41,449 nt of DNA from Solirubrobacterales bacterium (lineage in GTDB: Bacteria; Actinomycetota; Thermoleophilia; Solirubrobacterales; Solirubrobacteraceae), in contig QHBW01000019.1 in NCBI GenBank assembly GCA_003244205.1, positions 128,582 through 170,030 of the forward strand, written 5' to 3'. Made by a program: the position numbers and the translations under genes. Shown piece by piece: positions 33,162 to 41,333 of this stretch (position 1 is its first letter; the number at the start of each line of letters is the position of its first letter). The notes beneath the pieces were generated by a model. The model made no database searches and was not told the origin of the DNA. It was given only the letters and a program-made list of their open reading frames with translations.

Positions 33162-33728
33162 TCAGCCAGTGCTCACGCTCTCGCGCTGTGCCGCGTGCTC
33201 ACCCTCCGCGATCTCCTCGACGACCTTCGCGCAGAAGGCCTCCAAGTCGTCGGGCTTCCGGCTCGTCACGAGACCCTCGTCTACGTGGACCTCCTCGTCC
33301 ACCCACGTGGCGCCGGCGTTGCGCAAGTCTGTCTTGAGGCTCGGCCACGACGTCAGCGTGCGCCCGCGGACCACGTCCGCTTCCACGAGCGTCCAAGGAC
33401 CGTGGCAGATAGCCGCCGCCGGCTTTGCCTGCTCAAAGAACGCGCGCACGAAGGAGATGGCATCCTTGTCGGTGCGCAGGCGGTCTGGGTTGGCCACGCC
33501 ACCGGGGAGCACGAGCCCGTCGTAGTCCTCGGCTGACGCGTTGGCGACGGTTTCGTCAACGGCGAAGCGCTCACCCTTGTCGAGGTGTTCAAAGCCCTGA
33601 ATCTCGCCCGCTTCCAGCGAGATCAGCCGCGGCGTCCCGCCCGCTTGCTCGACGGCCTTCCACGGCTCGGTCAACTCGGACTGCTCGACGCCGTCGGTAG
33701 CAAGAAACGCCACCCGCTTGCCTTCCAA
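33162..33728 (-). CDS. DJ-1/PfpI family protein, start uncertain
   Basis: 188 residues. KRVAFLATDGVEQSELTEPW is the family's start, DGLVLPGGVANPD follows, and AAAICHGPWTLVEADVVRGR has the nucleophilic elbow Cys. Family knowledge: PfpI/YhbO-like proteins act as glyoxalase, deglycase or chaperone in stress. The frame begins with TTG at 33728. Ten bases upstream, an ATG at 33738 has a near-perfect AGGAGG 8 nt away but is in another frame; deleting one A would give MAGLEGKRV, the expected start. Either TTG is used, or one base was gained. The gene is divergent from topoisomerase IB across about 120 bp. Confidence 0.85.
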   Translation of the reverse strand: MEGKRVAFLATDGVEQSELTEPWKAVEQAGGTPRLISLEAGEIQGFEHLDKGERFAVDETVANASAEDYDGLVLPGGVANPDRLRTDKDAISFVRAFFEQAKPAAAICHGPWTLVEADVVRGRTLTSWPSLKTDLRNAGATWVDEEVHVDEGLVTSRKPDDLEAFCAKVVEEIAEGEHAAQRESVSTG

Positions 33729-33859
33729 TACCGGCCATTTCCTTTACCTCCTAAGGTCGGTCATGACTTTGCCTACGCAAGGAGGACTTTCCGGCTCTGC
33801 CCCGTGCTAAACGACCGACTTGTGGCTTGGTGAAGGGCCGTGGCGGGTAACGGCAGCGC

Positions 33860-34936
33860 GTGCCGAGGCTGCGTCGCGCGGACTGCTCGCAGCCGGGTCT
33901 GACCCGCCGCAAGCGCGGGCGCGGATTTGTCTATCTCGACAGCGCCGACCGCCGGATTGCAGACGAGCGGACTCTGGCGCACATCCGTGCACTGGCGATC
34001 CCCCCGGCGTGGCGGGATGTGTGGATCTGTCCCGATCCGCGGGGACATCTCCAGGCCACCGGCTTGGACATCGCCGGGCGCAAGCAGTACCGCTACCACG
34101 ACGCGTGGCGCGCGCGCCGCGATCGTGAGAAGTTCGACTCGATGCTCGCCTTCGCCGCCGCCCTTCCCCGTCTGCGCCGGCGGGTCAGACACGAGCTGCG
34201 CGACGATGGCCTCGCTCGCGAGCGGGTGCTGGCGTGCGCGATCCGGTTGCTCGACCTCGGCTACTTCCGGGTGGGCTCTGACGATGCGCTCGAGAGCTAC
34301 GGACTGACTACGATTCGTCGCGAGCAAGTGCGCATCGAGGGTGGGGAAGCGATCTTCGACTACACCGCCAAGGGCGGCAAGCGGCGGATCCAGGCGATCC
34401 GCGATGCCGATGTCGTAGCGGTCGTGCACGGGCTCAGGCGTCGGCGAGCGCACCAGCACGATCCTCTGCTGGTCTATCGAGACGGTCGCCGCTGGGTGGA
34501 GATCCGCGCCGAGACCGTCAACGAGTACCTCAAGCTGAGCACAGGAGGCGACTTTTCGGCCAAGGACTTCCGCACCTGGAACGCGACGGTGCTCGCGGCC
34601 GTCGCTCTGGGGGCGCCCACAGTTCCCGTTCCGGCATCGGCCAGCGCCCGCAAACGCACGGTCTCCCAGGCCGTGCGAACGGTCGCTGCCTACCTTGGCA
34701 ACACCCCGACCGTCGCGCGCAACGCCTATATCGATCCGCGGGTGATCGATCGCTTCCAGTCGGGTTGGACGATCGGGCCCGCGCTCGCTGCCGTCGGCGG
34801 AGAGCCGGAGCTCGCCGACGAGAAGGTGCGCCGTCGGCTCGAGCTCGCGGTGGTGGATCTGCTGACCGAGGATCCGGCTGACGCCCCCAGCGTGGGCTCG
34901 CCGTTGGGTGAGACCGCGAAGCGGCGGAGCCGATGA
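33860..34936 (+). CDS. DNA topoisomerase IB
   Basis: 358 residues of the poxvirus-like bacterial TopIB family. The N-terminal domain (RGRGFVYLDSADRRIADERT, AIPPAWRDVWICPDPRGHLQ, GRKQYRYHDAW) grips DNA. The catalytic part has LLDLGYFRVGSDDALESYGL (first Arg), FSAKDFRTWNATVLAAVAL (later Arg) and ARNAYIDPRVIDRF with the active Tyr290. It relaxes supercoils in the nucleoid without ATP. The start is GTG at 33860, with only a weak ribosome-binding site. The stop overlaps the start of the next gene (ATGA). The lysine region (YTAKGGKRR) is present, so the enzyme should be active. Confidence 0.93.
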   Translation: MPRLRRADCSQPGLTRRKRGRGFVYLDSADRRIADERTLAHIRALAIPPAWRDVWICPDPRGHLQATGLDIAGRKQYRYHDAWRARRDREKFDSMLAFAAALPRLRRRVRHELRDDGLARERVLACAIRLLDLGYFRVGSDDALESYGLTTIRREQVRIEGGEAIFDYTAKGGKRRIQAIRDADVVAVVHGLRRRRAHQHDPLLVYRDGRRWVEIRAETVNEYLKLSTGGDFSAKDFRTWNATVLAAVALGAPTVPVPASASARKRTVSQAVRTVAAYLGNTPTVARNAYIDPRVIDRFQSGWTIGPALAAVGGEPELADEKVRRRLELAVVDLLTEDPADAPSVGSPLGETAKRRSR

Positions 34937-35420
34937 CCGACAGCGCCCTCGCGCGGGAGGGGCTTGCCAATGAGGACGAGCACGCGCGCCTGCACCGCCA
35001 GCTCACGGAGCTGCTCGAGGAGATGCGCGTGGCTGTTCCCGGGGTCCAAGTGCTGTTCGCGTTCTTGCTGACGGTCCCCTTCTAGCAGCGCTTCCCCAGG
35101 TGGGACGCTTCGGGCACGCGCTCTACCTAGCGGCGATGCTGCTTGCGGCGGCGACATCCGGGCTGCTGATCGGCCCGGGGGCCTATCACCGTCTGCGCTT
35201 TCGCAGCCATGACTTGGAGCACACGATCGCCATCGGGCATCGGATGGCGATCGCGGGACTGGCAAGCCTCGTCTGCGCGATTGGCTGCTCGATCGTGCTC
35301 GCGGCGTCGATGCTGATCTCCCACGGACCTGCGGTGCTGCTGGGCGCCGTTGCCTTTGCGTTTGTGAGCACGCTCTGGTTCGTGTTGCCGATCGCGCGCC
35401 GCCTGCGCGACCGAACCTGA
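34933..35420 (+). pseudogene. DUF6328-like membrane protein with one frameshift
   Basis: ATG overlaps the TopIB stop (ATGA). The first part, LHRQLTELLEEMRVAVPGVQ then VLFAFLLTVPF, matches the N-terminus and first helix of DUF6328-type proteins. A TAG follows at once. Adding one C to the CCCC run at 35076-35079 instead gives LLAALPQVGRFGHALYLAAM, continuing to LLAAATSGLLIGPGAYHRLR, GHRMAIAGLASLVCAIGCSI and LLGAVAFAFVSTLWFVLPIA, ending at 35420. A single base-count change therefore explains both the stop and the shift. The intact protein would have four helices and ~162 residues. Function unknown. Confidence 0.65.
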
Positions 35421-35510
35421 CCGCGATCCAAGCGGCCGTGATCCCCTCGTTCCAACGGACGGGTGATCGGGGACGAGAGAGCTGCACTGATCATCCGTCC
35501 AAGAGGAGCC

Positions 35511-36209
35511 ATGACCCCGACCGCCGCGACACCCCCAACGGTCCTCGTCGCCGACGAGGACGAGATCACCCGGCGTTTCGTTTGCGACAACCTGCTCGCC
35601 GACGGCTTCGAGGTCCTCGATGCCGCCGACACGGAGGGCGCCATCGCGCGTCTGCAATGTGGCCCCGACGTAGCCGTCTGCGACCTCAACGGCGCCACGC
35701 TGCGACTTGTCGATGAGGTTCGCGGCGCGCGCGCGCCGGCGGCCATCGACCCCGCTACGCCGCTGCTGCTGCTGTCGCGCTCCGACGAGGAGCTCGACCG
35801 CATCCGCGCGTATGACCGTGGCGCTGACGACTACCTGCACAAGCCTTTCTCCTACCCCGAGCTTGTCGCCCGCGTCCGCGCCCTGCTGCGGCGCTCACAG
35901 CTGCACCGAGGCGAGGGACCGATGCGCGTGGGGTCGCTGGTGATCGACCGCGTCAGTCGACGGGTCACCGTTGCCGGGCGCGAGCTCGACCTGGCCCAGA
36001 AGGAATACCGCCTGCTCGTGCACCTCGCCTCCAACCCGACTCGAGTCTTCACCAAGGAAGAGCTGCTTCGCGATGTCTGGGGCTTTCGCTCGGGCGTTCG
36101 CACGCGCACGCTCGACTCGCATGCGTGCCGGCTGCGCCGCAAGCTCGAGGGCGACGCCCAGCGCCTCCTCGTAAACGTCTGGGGTGTGGGATACCGGCTC
36201 GTGGACTGA
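35511..36209 (+). CDS. OmpR-family response regulator
   Basis: 232 residues. The receiver domain has ADEDEITRRFVCDNLLADGF (acid pocket), VAVCDLNGATLRLVDEVR (phospho-Asp), SRSD in place of the usual T/S region, and DDYLHKPFSYPELVARVRAL (conserved Lys-Pro). The C-terminal winged helix reads VAGRELDLAQKEYRLLVHLA, TKEELLRDVWGF, RTLDSHACRLRRKL and VWGVGYRLV, all typical of OmpR/PhoB. No histidine kinase is adjacent. The ATG at 35511 has GAGGAG close by; a GTG at 35463 is an alternative. The GAF-PP2C phosphatase gene follows, suggesting a signalling cluster. Confidence 0.9.
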   Translation: MTPTAATPPTVLVADEDEITRRFVCDNLLADGFEVLDAADTEGAIARLQCGPDVAVCDLNGATLRLVDEVRGARAPAAIDPATPLLLLSRSDEELDRIRAYDRGADDYLHKPFSYPELVARVRALLRRSQLHRGEGPMRVGSLVIDRVSRRVTVAGRELDLAQKEYRLLVHLASNPTRVFTKEELLRDVWGFRSGVRTRTLDSHACRLRRKLEGDAQRLLVNVWGVGYRLVD

Positions 36210-36298
36210 CTTCAGCGCTCACTGGTGGCGCTAGCCTCGGCCTCCGGTGCCTTGGCTCCGCCCCCACCTCCAAGCGCGGCTTGCCGCCACAGCGGAAA

Positions 36299-36329
36299 AG
36301 CGGGCCCCAGCATGCATGCGGGACCCGCT
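36299..36329. terminator. Stable hairpin downstream of the response regulator
   Basis: AGCGGG then CCC pairs with GGG then CCCGCT around an 11-nt loop containing GCATGCATGC, with one C-A mismatch. Read on the minus strand a TTT run follows; on the plus strand none. It may be a terminator or processing site. Confidence 0.4.
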
Positions 36330-36453
36330 CTCCGGGGTGTTGACGACGCGCCGGACGGGTGGGTACGGCGTCGTCATATGGGGGCTTTGCTGCTCATACC
36401 CCGTGCCAGCGCTCCTAAACAGGTGCGCGCAACTTTTTTCTGCGCGCGCGCAT

Positions 36454-36459
36454 TAGGCT
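36454..36459 (+). promoter_or_regulatory. -10 box TAGGCT before the phosphatase gene
   Basis: TAGGCT, 6 nt, then ATG at 36466 which opens a 4-codon frame (Met-Asp-Ala-Ala-stop). Its TGA overlaps the phosphatase ATG at 36477 as ATGA. A leaderless mini-frame could feed the main gene by re-initiation. Confidence 0.4.
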
Positions 36460-36476
36460 GCGCCGATGGACGCCGC

Positions 36477-38684
36477 ATGATCGCCAGGCGCTCGGAGCAG
36501 CGTCGCTGGTTGGGTGCGGCGCTCGCGGCGACGCTCCTGACGGGGATCCTCGCCGCTGTCGTGAGCGGGTTTCCCATCGGTCTGTTGATCGTGGGTCCGC
36601 TAATCGCGGCCGTGCGGCTCTCGGCGCGGCAGATCGCGGCCGTCGGCGCGCTCACACTGGTGCTCTGGCTCCCGTTCGGCTTGGCGAGCCACTCGTTCCT
36701 CTCGGCCCGCCATTTCGCCGCCCTTGCTGTCGTCGCCTCCGGTGGCGCACTCGCCGTCCTGCTAGGGGCGATGCGCGCACGCGCCGACGCCGAACGCACG
36801 CGGCTGAGCTTGAGTGTGGAGCGCGAGCAGCTGCTCCTGGACGCCGGCTCGCTGCTCGACACAACGCTCGACCCGAGCGAGTCGCTGCGACGCCTGGCGC
36901 GCCTCCCGGTGCCCGAGCACGCTCAGCTCTGCGTGATCGACCTGGTCGACGAGGAGGGACGGATTCGCGGCGCGGCGGTCGTCGCGCACGACAGCGGGAC
37001 TGCCGAGGGTCTCGCGCGCCTGCGCGTGGAGCAGCCGCTCGACCCCGAGGGTCCTCACCCAGTCGCGCGCGTCCTGCGTACCGGACGAGCCGAGCTGCTG
37101 GGCGACATGGATCGAGCGACGCTTGCGAGCTTCTCGAGCGGCGACGAGCACCTTGCCTTCATGCTCGATCATGGCTACCGATCGGCGATCGTGGCGCCGC
37201 TGCGGGCTCGCGGGGAGATGCTCGGTGCTCTTTCGGTCCTGCGCATGCGGGATGCCCCCCGCTACTCCGAGTCGGATTTCACCCTGATCGAGGAGCTGGC
37301 TGCGCGTGCGGCGCTTGCGGTCTCCAACGCCCGCCTCTACGACGACGCTGTCCGCCGCCGTCGGGCAAGTGACTTCCTCGCCCAGGCCAGCGTCGTGCTC
37401 GACAGCTCGCTCGATGTCGAGGAGACGATGCGCGGGTTCGCCCAGCTGGTTGTGCCGAACCTCGCTGACTGGTGCGCGATCGACACGCTGGAAGGGGGCG
37501 AGATCCGCAACGTCGTCACCACCCACCGCGACCCCGGCAAGCTCGAGCTGGCCGACGAGCTGCGCCGCCGCTGGCCTCCCTCCCCCGACGCCCCCACCGG
37601 TCCAGCGGCGGTGCTGCGTGGCGGCCCCTCCGAGCTCTACCGCGAGATCCCCGAGGACCTCCTGCAGGCCAGCGCCGCCGACGAGGAGCATCTCGCTGCG
37701 CTGCGCGCGCTGCAGATGCAATCGGCGATCGTCGTGCCGTTAGGTGCGCGCGGACGTCGCCTTGCCGCGCTGACTCTCGTGGTCGCCGAGAGCGAGCGGC
37801 GTCTGGGCCACGAAGAGCTGCACGTCGCGGAGGAGCTAGCGAGGCGAGCGGGAATGGCGCTCGACAATGCTCGGCTCTATCGCGAGCGCAGCCAACTTGC
37901 GTCGACGCTTCAGTCGAGCCTGCTGCCGCCCCAGCTGCCAAGGATCGAGGGGCTCGAGCTGGCGGCGCGTTATCACGCCGCGACCGGCGAGGGCAACGAG
38001 GTCGGCGGGGACTTCTACGACGTCTTCTCCACGGCACCCGCGCGTTGGCTCGTCGTGGTCGGCGACGTCTGCGGCAAGGGCGCGCCAGCCGCCGCCCTCA
38101 CAGCGATGGTGCGGTACACGCTGCGCGCGGCGGCGGCCGAGCGCGTCGGTCCGCGCGAGGCGTTGCTGCGGCTCAACGCGGCGATGCTGCGATGGCGCCG
38201 TGAGCCCGAACTCCGCTTCGCGACGCTAGTTTGCATCGAGATCGATCTCTCATCGACGCCGCCCAGAGCGACGCTGTCGCTGGCCGGACACCCTGCGCCG
38301 CTGCTGCTGCGGGCGGCTGGCTCCTGCGAGCCGCTGGGGGAGGCGGGGACGATCATCGGGGTCTTCGACGACCCCCGCCTCGAGCAGTGCATGGTCGAGT
38401 TGAGTCCTGGCGACAGCCTCGTGCTCTACACCGATGGAGTGACCGAGGCGGATCGCGCGCGCGTCCGCCAGCCCGAGGGGCTTTCAGCGCCGCTGACGGC
38501 GAGTGCTGGGGCCGGCGCCGAGGCGATCGCAGACCACCTTCAGCAGATCGCGGGCGTCGGCGACGAGGCCAACCTGCGCGATGATGTTGCCATTCTGGTG
38601 GTGCGCGCCACCGGCCTGCCGCGGGCCGAACGACCTGCTAGCTTGCGCGCCGTCCGACCGGGCGAAACAGCCCGGGCAAGGTAG
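36477..38684 (+). CDS. Membrane-anchored double-GAF PP2C (RsbU/SpoIIE) phosphatase
   Basis: 735 residues. Three or four helices occupy residues ~13-105 (WLGAALAATLLTGILAAVVS, GLLIVGPLIAAVRLS, ALAVVASGGALAVLLGAM). A coiled linker and two GAF domains follow (~125-290 and ~295-460; the first ends LIEELAARAALAVSNARLYD, the second LARRAGMALDNARLYRERSQ). The SpoIIE/PP2C domain begins STLQSSLLPPQLPRIEGLEL, then NEVGGDFYDVF, VVVGDVCGKGAPAA, LSLAGHPAPLL, LVLYTDGVTEA and DDVAILVVR, with the metal-binding aspartates present. Family knowledge: such enzymes dephosphorylate an anti-anti-sigma protein to free a SigB-type sigma factor. A start at 36477 is favoured; upstream codons lack family character. Confidence 0.88.
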   Translation: MIARRSEQRRWLGAALAATLLTGILAAVVSGFPIGLLIVGPLIAAVRLSARQIAAVGALTLVLWLPFGLASHSFLSARHFAALAVVASGGALAVLLGAMRARADAERTRLSLSVEREQLLLDAGSLLDTTLDPSESLRRLARLPVPEHAQLCVIDLVDEEGRIRGAAVVAHDSGTAEGLARLRVEQPLDPEGPHPVARVLRTGRAELLGDMDRATLASFSSGDEHLAFMLDHGYRSAIVAPLRARGEMLGALSVLRMRDAPRYSESDFTLIEELAARAALAVSNARLYDDAVRRRRASDFLAQASVVLDSSLDVEETMRGFAQLVVPNLADWCAIDTLEGGEIRNVVTTHRDPGKLELADELRRRWPPSPDAPTGPAAVLRGGPSELYREIPEDLLQASAADEEHLAALRALQMQSAIVVPLGARGRRLAALTLVVAESERRLGHEELHVAEELARRAGMALDNARLYRERSQLASTLQSSLLPPQLPRIEGLELAARYHAATGEGNEVGGDFYDVFSTAPARWLVVVGDVCGKGAPAAALTAMVRYTLRAAAAERVGPREALLRLNAAMLRWRREPELRFATLVCIEIDLSSTPPRATLSLAGHPAPLLLRAAGSCEPLGEAGTIIGVFDDPRLEQCMVELSPGDSLVLYTDGVTEADRARVRQPEGLSAPLTASAGAGAEAIADHLQQIAGVGDEANLRDDVAILVVRATGLPRAERPASLRAVRPGETARAR

Positions 38685-38765
38685 GTGCAGCGCTCGCAGA
38701 CGGGGCTGGAGAAGCATCCTCCGCGCTCGCAGCACACGACCATCACCGCGTGGAGGGACAAGAGA

Positions 38766-38969
38766 ATGGCCACAGGAACCGTCAAGTGGTTCAGCGACGA
38801 GAAGGGCTTCGGCTTCATCACTCCCGACGAGGGCAGCAAGGACCTCTTCGTCCATCACAGCGGCATCGTCGCCGACGGGTATCGCTCCCTCGCCGAGGGA
38901 TCGAAGGTCTCCTACGACGCCGAGCAGGGAGACAAGGGCCCCAAGGCCGTCAACGTCCGCGCCATCTGA
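38766..38969 (+). CDS. cspA: Cold-shock domain protein (CspA family)
   Basis: 67 residues: [70 protein letters not shown]1 (KGFGFI) and RNP2 (DLFVHHS) are intact. It binds single-stranded RNA or DNA and melts mRNA structure in the cytosol. GGAGGGA lies about 9 nt before the ATG, and an ~80-nt leader after the phosphatase stop could be a regulated 5' UTR. The family often has long leaders. Cold dependence itself is not shown by the sequence. Confidence 0.95.
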   Translation: MATGTVKWFSDEKGFGFITPDEGSKDLFVHHSGIVADGYRSLAEGSKVSYDAEQGDKGPKAVNVRAI

Positions 38970-39021
38970 GCGCAGCGTCCAGCCGCAGCAGTCCAGCGGA
39001 GCACGAGCGGATGGACCGCGA

Positions 39022-39153
39022 TCATCCCCACGGATCGCGCCCGCGTAGCCGCGCGGCGACGTAGCGAGCGAGCAAGACGAGCCAGTCGATGACCCCGGCC
39101 GCCAGGAAGGCCAGGGGGCCGGTGACGAGGCGTCCAAGCAGCCGGGAACCCAC
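39022..39153 (-). CDS. Small membrane protein divergent from tig
   Basis: 43 residues: VGSRLLGRLVTGPLAFLAAG, VIDWLVLLARYVAARLRGRD, PWG. One or two amphipathic or hydrophobic helices are followed by a basic tail. The GTG start at 39153 is 28 bp from the trigger-factor ATG on the opposite strand, and a TAGCGT box lies 8 nt before it, so the promoter geometry is the main support. No family name is known to me. Without expression data it remains a probable gene. Confidence 0.5.
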   Translation of the reverse strand: MGSRLLGRLVTGPLAFLAAGVIDWLVLLARYVAARLRGRDPWG

Positions 39154-39161
39154 AGACCCTG

Positions 39162-39171
39162 ACGCTATCGT
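39162..39171. promoter_or_regulatory. Back-to-back -10 boxes sharing one TA: tig and small membrane protein
   Basis: The 10-mer ACGCTATCGT holds TATCGT on the plus strand (39166-39171, 10 nt before the tig ATG) and TAGCGT on the minus strand (39167-39162, 8 nt before the GTG). This is the same ANNNTANNNT layout as in the meaA/MBL gap. Confidence 0.5.
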
Positions 39172-39181
39172 TGCGCCGGCG

Positions 39182-40579
39182 ATGCCAGCCGTCAGCGCCG
39201 AGGTCACCGAGCTCCCGGAGTCGCGCGTGCGGGTACACGCCGAGGTGCAGCCCGCCGAGGTGCAGCGGCGTCTCAACCAGACCGCCCAGCGCCTCGGGCG
39301 CCAATTGCGCGTGCCAGGGTTTCGTCGCGGCAAGGTCCCCCCGCCGGTGGTCATCCGCCGCATAGGCCGCGAGGCCGTGCTCGACGAGGCGCTGCGTGGT
39401 GCGCTGCCGAGCTGGTATGTGAGCGCGATCGACGCCGCCGGGATCATCACGGTGGGAGACCCCAAGCTCGATCTCGGCGAGCTGCCCGCAGAGGGCGAGG
39501 CGTTTAGCTTCTCGATCGAGATCGCCGTGCGCCCGACCGCGCGCCTCGGCGACTACCGGCGGCTCGAGGTCGGTCGGCGCGAGCCGGCCGTTGAGGATGC
39601 CGCGATCGACGCCCAACTCGCTGATCTGCGTGAGCAGTCGGGCACGCTGGAGACCGTCGAGCGCCCCGCGGCGCGCGGCGACTTCGTCGTCATCGACTAC
39701 GAGGGAAGCATCGAGGGCGAGCCGTTCAGTGGAGGCGAGGGACGCGACCAGCTCGCCGAGCTCGGTGGCGGGCGGTTGATTCCGGGCTTCGAGGAGCAAC
39801 TGGAAGGAGCCGCTGCGGGGGAGCAGCGCACGCTCACCGTCGACTTCCCCAAGGACTACGGCCGCGAGGAGCTGGCCGGCAAGACCGCGAGCTTTGCGGT
39901 CACAGTCAAGGCGGTCCAGGCCAAGCAGTTGCCCGAGCTCGACGATGACTTCGCTGCCGACAGTGCCGGCTTCGACAGCCTCGAGGAGCTGCGCGAGGAC
40001 ATTCGCGGGCGCCTGCTCGAGGCCGACGAGCGCGAAATTGCTACCCAGTTCCGTGAGGCCGCGCTCGACGCGGCGGTCGCGAACGCGAAGATCGACGTTC
40101 CTGACGGGCTCGTCGCCGCCCGCGCCGAGGAGCTCTGGGAGCAGCTGGTCAGCTCGCTGGAGCGCCAGGGGATCTCCAAGGAGGCCTATCTGAGGATCTC
40201 GAACAAGAGCGAGGAAGAGATCGTCGCCGAGGCCAAGCCTGACGCCGAGCTGGCGCTTCGTCGCGAGGCGGTTATCGCTGCGACCGTCGAGGCCGAGCAG
40301 ATCGTTCCCAGCGAGGAGGAGCTCGAGGAAGCGCTCGCACACTCCGCCGAGCACGAGAAGACCACGCCCGCCAAGCTTCTGCGTCAGCTCCGCGACGGCG
40401 GGCGCCTAGAGCCGCTGCGTCGCGAGCTGGCTGCGCGCCAGGCCGTTGATCTGATCGCCGAGTCGGCCAAGCCGATCCCCGTGGAACAGGCCAAGGCGCG
40501 CGACAAGCTGTGGACGCCGGACAAGGCCGAGAGCGCTGAGAAGGGCGCCAGCGGGCGTCTCTGGACCCCTGGCCAGTAG
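39182..40579 (+). CDS. tig: Trigger factor
   Basis: 465 residues. The N-terminal ribosome-binding domain holds LRVPGFRRGKVPPPVVIRRI (GFRxGKxP signature). The FKBP-type PPIase domain (~150-240) has VERPAARGDFVVIDYEGSIE, LGGGRLIPGFEEQLEGAAAG and VDFPKDYGREELAGKTASF. The C-terminal arms are long helices (DDDFAADSAGFDSLEELRED onward), with an extra ~45-residue charged tail ending SGRLWTPGQ. It folds nascent chains at the ribosome exit. The ATG at 39182 is used because of the TATCGT -10 box; the upstream frame to 39089 is not family-like. clpP and clpX follow, the common actinobacterial order. Confidence 0.95.
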   Translation: MPAVSAEVTELPESRVRVHAEVQPAEVQRRLNQTAQRLGRQLRVPGFRRGKVPPPVVIRRIGREAVLDEALRGALPSWYVSAIDAAGIITVGDPKLDLGELPAEGEAFSFSIEIAVRPTARLGDYRRLEVGRREPAVEDAAIDAQLADLREQSGTLETVERPAARGDFVVIDYEGSIEGEPFSGGEGRDQLAELGGGRLIPGFEEQLEGAAAGEQRTLTVDFPKDYGREELAGKTASFAVTVKAVQAKQLPELDDDFAADSAGFDSLEELREDIRGRLLEADEREIATQFREAALDAAVANAKIDVPDGLVAARAEELWEQLVSSLERQGISKEAYLRISNKSEEEIVAEAKPDAELALRREAVIAATVEAEQIVPSEEELEEALAHSAEHEKTTPAKLLRQLRDGGRLEPLRRELAARQAVDLIAESAKPIPVEQAKARDKLWTPDKAESAEKGASGRLWTPGQ

Positions 40580-40615
40580 CCCCTGAAAGGGGCGATCGGG
40601 GGCCTTCAAAGCCCC
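40579..40615 (+). terminator. Two short hairpins after tig
   Basis: GCCCCT-GAA-AGGGGC starts within the tig stop (40579-40593), and GGGGC-CTTCAAA-GCCCC follows at 40599-40615. Both are GC-rich with no U-tract, and a TAGACT -10 for clpP comes about 22 nt later. Partial termination or attenuation is plausible. Confidence 0.45.
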
Positions 40616-40714
40616 TCTGGCCGGCCCCCAGCCGTTGCTAGACTCGCCCAGCCCGCGGCGCGATCGCTCGTCCAAGCAGGAAACGAGCCGAGGAAGGCAA
40701 ACAAGAGCCAAGCC

Positions 40715-41299
40715 ATGAGCCCCCTGGTACCCATGGTCGTTGAGCAGACCTCCCGCGGGGAGCGCGCCTTCGACATCTACAGCCGACTGCTCAACGAGCG
40801 GATCGTCTTCCTGGGTACGCCGATCGACGATCAGATCGCGAACCTGATCGTCGCGCAACTGCTGCACCTCGAGTCCGAGGATCCCGACAAGGACATCTCG
40901 ATCTACATCAATTCCCCGGGCGGATCGGTGTACGCGGGCCTCGCGATCTACGACACGATGCAGTTCATCAAGCCTGACGTCCAGACGATCTGCGTCGGGA
41001 TCGCGATGTCGATGAGCGCGCTGCTGCTGGGCGGCGGTGCCGACGGTAAGCGCATGGCGCTCCCCAACGCCAAGATCCTCATCCACCAGGTGTCATCGAG
41101 CTTCCAGGGTCAGGCGACAGACATCGAGATCCACGCACGCGAGATCATCGATATCCGGCGCCGCCTCGACGAGATCATCGCCCATCACACCGGCAAGCCT
41201 GTCGAAGACGTGAAGGGCGATACCGAGCGCGACTACTTCATGTCCTCCGACGAGGCAAAGGACTACGGCATCATCGATCGCGTGATCTCCGAGCACTAG
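40715..41299 (+). CDS. clpP: ATP-dependent Clp protease proteolytic subunit
   Basis: 194 residues, complete. The oxyanion region is [20 protein letters not shown], the catalytic Ser99 lies in [20 protein letters not shown], His124 in ILIHQVSS and Asp173 in [10 protein letters not shown]. The usual AASMGA around the serine reads AMSMSA here. The axial region starts [20 protein letters not shown]. It forms a barrel protease in the cytosol with ClpX or ClpC. A TAGACT -10 at 40638-40643 gives a ~65-nt leader; the ribosome-binding site is weak. clpX follows after 34 bp, and clpS sits 12 kb upstream. Confidence 0.96.
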   Translation: MSPLVPMVVEQTSRGERAFDIYSRLLNERIVFLGTPIDDQIANLIVAQLLHLESEDPDKDISIYINSPGGSVYAGLAIYDTMQFIKPDVQTICVGIAMSMSALLLGGGADGKRMALPNAKILIHQVSSSFQGQATDIEIHAREIIDIRRRLDEIIAHHTGKPVEDVKGDTERDYFMSSDEAKDYGIIDRVISEH

Positions 41300-41333
41300 C
41301 TCGGAGCGAGCGCTGCCTCGCGAGGGGAGAGAG

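Noticed and set aside
36341..36366. GGGTAC upstream of the phosphatase as a fourth SigB-like promoter
   Set aside because: The base set 14 nt upstream (TGACGA) does not resemble GTTT; a GTTGAC with a 16-nt spacer is too weak to claim.
38912..40354. 480-residue open frame on the minus strand
   Set aside because: It lies antisense to trigger factor, whose domains are unmistakable; codon bias in GC-rich DNA opens the antisense frame.
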